A stretch of DNA of 54,384 nt from an uncultured SAR86 cluster bacterium (GTDB taxonomy: Bacteria; Pseudomonadota; Gammaproteobacteria; Magnimaribacterales; D2472): contig CACDVW010000005.1 in the NCBI GenBank assembly GCA_902556355.1, positions 1 to 54,384 of the forward strand. Direction: 5' to 3'. Below are positions 50,623 through 54,384 of this stretch, piece by piece. Numbering within the stretch: position 1 is the stretch's first letter; every line of letters starts with the position of its first letter. The notes beneath the pieces are model-generated. The model did no database searches, was not told where the DNA came from, and saw only the letters and a program-made list of their open reading frames with translations. Position numbers and translations under genes: made by a program.

Positions 50623-51642
50623 ATGAGTGGAATAAAAAAAATTGCAGTTTTAGGTGGTGGTAGCTTTGGAACTGTTCTGGCAAATATAGCAGCATCTAAT
50701 GGTTATGATGTTTCATTATGGGTTAGAGATTCAGATCAGGCTTTAAGAATTAATTCTGAAGGAGCAAATACTACATATCATCCTGAGCTACAGTTATCAT
50801 CGAATATTGAGGCTTCAGAAAAGTTAGAGTCAGTGGTCAAGGATGCAAATATAGTTCTTATAGCGACACCAAGTTTAATATTTGAAAATATAGTAAAGAG
50901 AATTGCACCCATAGTAGAAGAGGGAGCACATATTATTTCTTGCACCAAAGGAATTAAATTAGATCCATTTAGGTCAATGTCCGACATCATTAAAATAAAC
51001 ATGAATTCTGCAAATAATAGTGTTGGAGTATTAAGTGGTCCAAATCTTGCTAAAGAGATTGCTGAAGAAAAAGTAACTGGAACAGTAATAGCAAGTAGTG
51101 ATGAGTTATTAATTAATGATATAAAAGAAACACTCTCATCAGAAACATTTAAGATATATTCATCAGATGACATTCAAGGTGTTGAGCTAGCAGGAGCACT
51201 TAAAAACATATATGCAATTATTTGTGGTATTGCTGAATCTTTGAAAGTTGGTGAAAATGCTGTTGGATTGATTCTTACAAGAAGCATGGCTGAAATGAGC
51301 AGATTTGCAGTAGCAAAGGGAGCTAATCCTATAACTTTTCTTGGACTTGCTGGGATGGGTGATTTGGTAGCAACCTGCACCTCTAATTTATCTAGAAATT
51401 TTCAACTTGGCATGTATTTAGGAAATGGCTTAAAGCTAGATGAAGCAAAATTAAAAGTTGGCCAAGTTGCTGAAGGAATAAGAACCTTAGAGGTTATAAA
51501 AACAGAATCTGCTAGCTTGAATATAAGCATGCCATTAGTAGATTCTTTATATAATATTGTCTTTAATGAGGCATCATCAAAAATATTTATTGAAGATCTT
51601 GTGAATAATCCACATGAAGTTGATGTAGAATTTACTTACTAG
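50623..51642 (+). CDS. gpsA: glycerol-3-phosphate dehydrogenase [NAD(P)+]
   Basis: Reduces dihydroxyacetone phosphate to sn-glycerol-3-phosphate for phospholipid synthesis. The 339-residue protein has the nucleotide loop VLGGGSFGTVLANIAASNG (about 10-28), SCTKGIKLDP, VLSGPNLAKEIAE, the catalytic lysine in ELAGALKNIYAI, and GLAGMGDLVATCTSNLSRNF. It starts 2 bases after htpG and is followed by a DUF4389 gene, the order also known from Pseudomonas. Confidence 0.95.
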   Translation: MSGIKKIAVLGGGSFGTVLANIAASNGYDVSLWVRDSDQALRINSEGANTTYHPELQLSSNIEASEKLESVVKDANIVLIATPSLIFENIVKRIAPIVEEGAHIISCTKGIKLDPFRSMSDIIKINMNSANNSVGVLSGPNLAKEIAEEKVTGTVIASSDELLINDIKETLSSETFKIYSSDDIQGVELAGALKNIYAIICGIAESLKVGENAVGLILTRSMAEMSRFAVAKGANPITFLGLAGMGDLVATCTSNLSRNFQLGMYLGNGLKLDEAKLKVGQVAEGIRTLEVIKTESASLNISMPLVDSLYNIVFNEASSKIFIEDLVNNPHEVDVEFTY

Positions 51643-51652
51643 GATAAAAATT

Positions 51653-52012
51653 ATGACTCAAATAGAAATAGATAAGGAAGAAATTTTAAAAGGAAGCAAG
51701 TGGATAAGATTCTTATTCATGATTCTTTATGGTTTTGTAATTAATTTTGTAATTACCATTTGCATTGGATTAGCTATAGTTCAATTTATGTTTTATTTAT
51801 TTACTTCAAAACCAAATGCATCAATAGCAAATTTTAATTCTCATCTTTTAGAGTTTTTTCATGATTCTTTAGCATTTTTGTTATTTCAAACTGAAGATAA
51901 ACCATTTCCTTTCAAAGAAAATGATGATGCCAGCAATGAAGATGAAGGTGAGGTCATAGAAGGAGAATTAGACACAGATACTTCTGAAGAAACAGAAGAA
52001 GTGAAAGAGTAA
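51653..52012 (+). CDS. DUF4389 membrane protein
   Basis: A 119-residue protein with two membrane segments (about 18-46 and a weaker one near 66-80) and a strongly acidic C-terminal tail (about 90-119). SKWIRFLFMILYGFVINFVI near the start and the FFHDSLAFLLFQTEDKPFPF segment fit DUF4389, whose members commonly follow gpsA, as here 10 bases downstream. The function is unknown. Its stop abuts the stop of the convergent folD. Confidence 0.75.
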   Translation: MTQIEIDKEEILKGSKWIRFLFMILYGFVINFVITICIGLAIVQFMFYLFTSKPNASIANFNSHLLEFFHDSLAFLLFQTEDKPFPFKENDDASNEDEGEVIEGELDTDTSEETEEVKE

Positions 52013-52855
52013 CTAGTTAGTCAATAATTTTTTTGCAGACTGCATAGTATGTAGTATTAATGTATTAATAGTCATTGGGCCAACTCCACCAGGAACTGGA
52101 GTGTAAGCAGAAGATATCTCATCCATATGATCTAAATCAATATCACCACATTTTTCAGGATGAAAACCTGCATCAATTACTATAGCACCTTTTTTAATCC
52201 AATCTGTCTTAATAAATTTAGGTATTCCTACTGCTCCAACAATGAGGTCTGCATTTTTAATTATGGTTTCGATATTTTGTGTTCTTGAATGGCATATTGT
52301 TACAGTCGCATTTAAATTTAGCAGCATCATCGCCATTGGCTTACCTAAGATAGGACTTCTTCCTACAACAACAGCATTTAAACCCTGAACTTCAAGTTTA
52401 TAATGCTTGATTAATCTTATAATTCCAGCTGGTGTGCATGAGCCATAAGCATCAATTCCCATCGACATATTTCCGAAACCTAAACAAGTTACTCCGTCCA
52501 CATCTTTTTCAATATCGATAGCATCAAAACATTTTCTTTCATCAATTTGGGACGGAACTGGGTGTTGCAATAAAATTCCATGGACATTTGGATTATTATT
52601 TAAATCGTTAATAGTTGCTAATAACTCTTCTGTAGTTGTAGATTCTGGAAGCTCAACAGCTATTGATTCCATTCCAACTTTTTTACATGTATTTCTTTTC
52701 ATTCGAACATATGTTTCAGAAGCCGGGTCATTGCCAACAAGAATAGTGGCTAGAGTAGGATTTATACCTTTTGATATAAGCTCTGAAACTTCTGATTTAA
52801 TCTCTTCTTCGCTTAGAGAAGCTAATTTTTTTCCATCTAAAATTTTCGCTACCAT
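52013..52855 (-). CDS. folD: bifunctional methylenetetrahydrofolate dehydrogenase/cyclohydrolase
   Basis: Interconverts 5,10-methylene-THF, methenyl-THF and 10-formyl-THF, supplying formyl groups to PurN and others. The 280-residue protein has the conserved [16 protein letters not shown] segment with the active-site lysine, [12 protein letters not shown], the NADP-binding [17 protein letters not shown], and the C-terminal [17 protein letters not shown]. Length is normal. It is convergent with the DUF4389 gene, with no base between stops. Confidence 0.95.
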   Translation of the reverse strand: MVAKILDGKKLASLSEEEIKSEVSELISKGINPTLATILVGNDPASETYVRMKRNTCKKVGMESIAVELPESTTTEELLATINDLNNNPNVHGILLQHPVPSQIDERKCFDAIDIEKDVDGVTCLGFGNMSMGIDAYGSCTPAGIIRLIKHYKLEVQGLNAVVVGRSPILGKPMAMMLLNLNATVTICHSRTQNIETIIKNADLIVGAVGIPKFIKTDWIKKGAIVIDAGFHPEKCGDIDLDHMDEISSAYTPVPGGVGPMTINTLILHTMQSAKKLLTN

Positions 52856-52934
52856 AAAAATATTATCGCATTTATGAATATTTATTCATATGATGATTGC
52901 TTATTTTTTAGATAAACTTTAATATTTGCAACCT

Positions 52935-53011
52935 CGGGGTATAGCGCAGTCTGGTAGCGCACTCGCTTTGGGAGCGAGTGGTCGTAAGTTCGAATCTTAC
53001 TACCCCGACCA
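52935..53011 (+). tRNA. tRNA-Pro (anticodon TGG)
   Basis: A 77-base tRNA with acceptor CGGGGTA/TACCCCG, anticodon stem CTCGC/GCGAG around TTTGGGA, T arm GTAAGTTCGAATCTTAC and encoded CCA. The first base pair is C-G, as expected for bacterial tRNA-Pro. One base separates it from tRNA-Arg. Confidence 0.95.
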
Positions 53012-53012
53012 C

Positions 53013-53089
<77 letters not shown>

Positions 53090-53112
53090 TTTTCTTGTAG
53101 TAAAATTATGTC

Positions 53113-54051
53113 ATGTACACTGTAGCTGCACTTTATAAATTCTCTTCCATTGAAGATCCAAATAATCTTCAAACTGCCATTAGAAAAGAACTTAAGCTGC
53201 TTAAGATTTATGGAACTATCTTAGTTGGCAATGAGGGATTAAATGGAACTATATCTGGACAAGATGGTAATTTAAAAGATGCAATAGAGTTTATTAAATC
53301 GATACAGGGTTTTAATGATATAGATATTAAATTTTCTTATGCAAATATTAATCCTTTTGTAAGACTAAAAATTAAACTAAAAAATGAAATTGTTACTATT
53401 GGTGATAAGACCATCAATCCAAATGAAGTTGTAGGAGAATATGTTGATCCAAAAGACTGGAACAATTTAATTCAAGACAAAGATACTATTTTGATAGATA
53501 CAAGAAATAATTATGAATATTCAATTGGAACATTTAAAAACTCTATTAATCCAAACACTGTGAAGTTTAGAGAATTTCCAAAATGGGTCAAAAATCAAAA
53601 TTTTACTGAAGAAGATAAACAAAACAAAAAAGTGGCCATGTTTTGTACAGGCGGCATTAGATGCGAAAAAGCATCCTCAATGATGATAAAAGATGGATTC
53701 AAGAATGTTCATCATCTTAAAGGAGGCATATTAAATTATTTTGAGAAAATTAATAAAGATGAGTCTTTATATGATGGTGAGTGTTTTGTATTTGATGACA
53801 GAGTAGCAGTTAAACATGATCTTTCAGAGGGTTCATATGATATGTGTCATGGTTGCAGGATGCCTATAACTGATGCAGATAAACTATCAAAGGAATTCAT
53901 AAGAGGAGTATCGTGCCCAGCTTGTTTTGATAAAACTACTGAAGAGCAGAAAGCAAGATATATGAGCAGACAAAAGCAAGTTGATTTAGCAAAGGAAAGA
54001 AATCAAAAACATATAGGTCCCAAAGAGAAAGTTCAAAATTATAAAGCTTAA
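53113..54051 (+). CDS. trhO: tRNA uridine(34) hydroxylase TrhO
   Basis: Rhodanese-related enzyme (YceA) that hydroxylates U34 of certain tRNAs, the first step to 5-(carboxy)methoxyuridine. The 312-residue protein has an N-terminal ferredoxin-like domain (YTVAALYKFSSIEDPNN; TILVGNEGLNGTISG), a rhodanese domain with LIDTRNNYEYSIGTFKNSIN and the active-site loop FCTGGIRCEKASS (Cys about 178), and a C-terminal zinc-like cysteine segment (CHGCRMPI, CPACFD). It lies directly after two tRNA genes, and tRNA-Val(TAC) and tRNA-Pro(TGG) here belong to classes it would modify. Confidence 0.92.
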   Translation: MYTVAALYKFSSIEDPNNLQTAIRKELKLLKIYGTILVGNEGLNGTISGQDGNLKDAIEFIKSIQGFNDIDIKFSYANINPFVRLKIKLKNEIVTIGDKTINPNEVVGEYVDPKDWNNLIQDKDTILIDTRNNYEYSIGTFKNSINPNTVKFREFPKWVKNQNFTEEDKQNKKVAMFCTGGIRCEKASSMMIKDGFKNVHHLKGGILNYFEKINKDESLYDGECFVFDDRVAVKHDLSEGSYDMCHGCRMPITDADKLSKEFIRGVSCPACFDKTTEEQKARYMSRQKQVDLAKERNQKHIGPKEKVQNYKA

Positions 54052-54052
54052 T

Positions 54053-54384
54053 ATGCCAATACTTTATTCATTTAAAAGATGCCCATATGCAATGAGAGCA
54101 AGAATGGCATTATATTTATCAAAGACAGTTGTAGAACTTAGAGAAGTAAGACTAAGAAATAAACCTAAATCCATGTTGGAAATTTCTCCAAAGGGAACAG
54201 TGCCGGTACTCCTATTAGATGATGGAAGTGTTATTGATGAAAGTATCGAGATAATTGAGTGGTGCATAAAAAAGAAAAAAGATATGTTTAAAGATACTCT
54301 TAAGAAAGAGCAAGAGTTATTTGTAGAAGATACAATTAAGTTGTTTGATGAAAAATTTAAATTCCATTTAGACAGATATAAATA
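54053..54384 (+). CDS. glutathione S-transferase family protein, N-terminal part (clipped)
   Basis: The gene begins at ATG 54053, one base after trhO, and runs off the right edge after 110 codons. The N-terminal thioredoxin-like GST domain is clear: ILYSFKRCPYAMRARMAL (C10-P-Y with a possible catalytic Cys), ISPKGTVPVLLLDDGSVIDE with the cis-Pro and the glutathione-contacting ESIEI. The start of the helical C-terminal domain follows. It would be a redox or thiol-transfer enzyme; the subclass cannot be fixed without the rest. Confidence 0.85.
   Translation, partial: MPILYSFKRCPYAMRARMALYLSKTVVELREVRLRNKPKSMLEISPKGTVPVLLLDDGSVIDESIEIIEWCIKKKKDMFKDTLKKEQELFVEDTIKLFDEKFKFHLDRYK

Overview
This window reads as a stretch of chromosome from an AT-rich (roughly one-third GC by eye), compact gammaproteobacterium. 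It is probably an oligotrophic marine lineage of the SAR86 type. Several gene neighbourhoods match Pseudomonas-like Gammaproteobacteria: purM-purN-DUF3108 opposite DUF2066-CDP-alcohol phosphatidyltransferase-hda, wrbA-DUF2069 opposite a TlpA-like gene, gpsA-DUF4389, and dnaX-recR. The arginine genes are of the Xanthomonas type. Genes abut or overlap by a few bases, Shine-Dalgarno sequences are mostly weak, and no gene-free stretch exceeds about 220 bases. I saw no insertion sequence, prophage or CRISPR array. The taxonomic guess is inference.

Layout. 1-4015: end of hom, then thrC, prfB (without the usual programmed frameshift) and lysS. 4012-6350: two acyl-CoA dehydrogenases on the minus strand. 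6450-7711: three small membrane proteins. 7767-13737: tRNA-Leu, then a promoter, a 14-residue leader peptide containing Arg-Arg, mutually exclusive hairpins and a terminator, followed by argF' (N-acetylornithine carbamoyltransferase), argG, bifunctional NAGS/NAG kinase, argC and argH. 13768-21514: MFS carrier, thioredoxin-like protein, DUF4345 protein, Na+/Ca2+ exchanger, an SDR/LysR/acyl-CoA dehydrogenase group, and exonuclease I. 21520-30474: structured intergenic DNA, tRNA-Val(GAC), a pseudoazurin operon with two tiny membrane proteins, serine hydrolase, SLC13-type permease, MscS channel, TIGR02206 protein, DsbD, and an ibpA-type small heat-shock gene. That heat-shock gene has a ROSE-like RNA thermometer and a sigma-32-like promoter but is frameshifted at an 8-A run. 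30540-34598: envelope proteins, recX, dnaX with a 10-A run, recR and dcd. 34584-45527: purine genes, hda, sppA, wrbA, LytM peptidase, xseA and an EamA permease. 45546-54384: beta-carbonic anhydrase, two tandem CsgG-like proteins, tRNA-Val(TAC), tRNA-Asp, htpG, gpsA, folD, tRNA-Pro, tRNA-Arg, trhO and a clipped GST gene.

How it works together. The best candidate for an undescribed system is the arginine operon control region (7867-8015). It has all the parts of a trp-type attenuator: a short peptide with tandem Arg codons (AGA CGG), a 1:2 hairpin, a 2:3 antiterminator and a 3:4 terminator with a T run. It sits in front of a five-gene operon for acetylated-ornithine arginine synthesis. Two other candidates use A runs: dnaX, where slippage in either direction at ten A's stops translation within five codons (a possible gamma-subunit switch), and ibpA, where losing one A from eight restores the frame. 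All functional statements come from reading the sequence and from family knowledge; no search was run.
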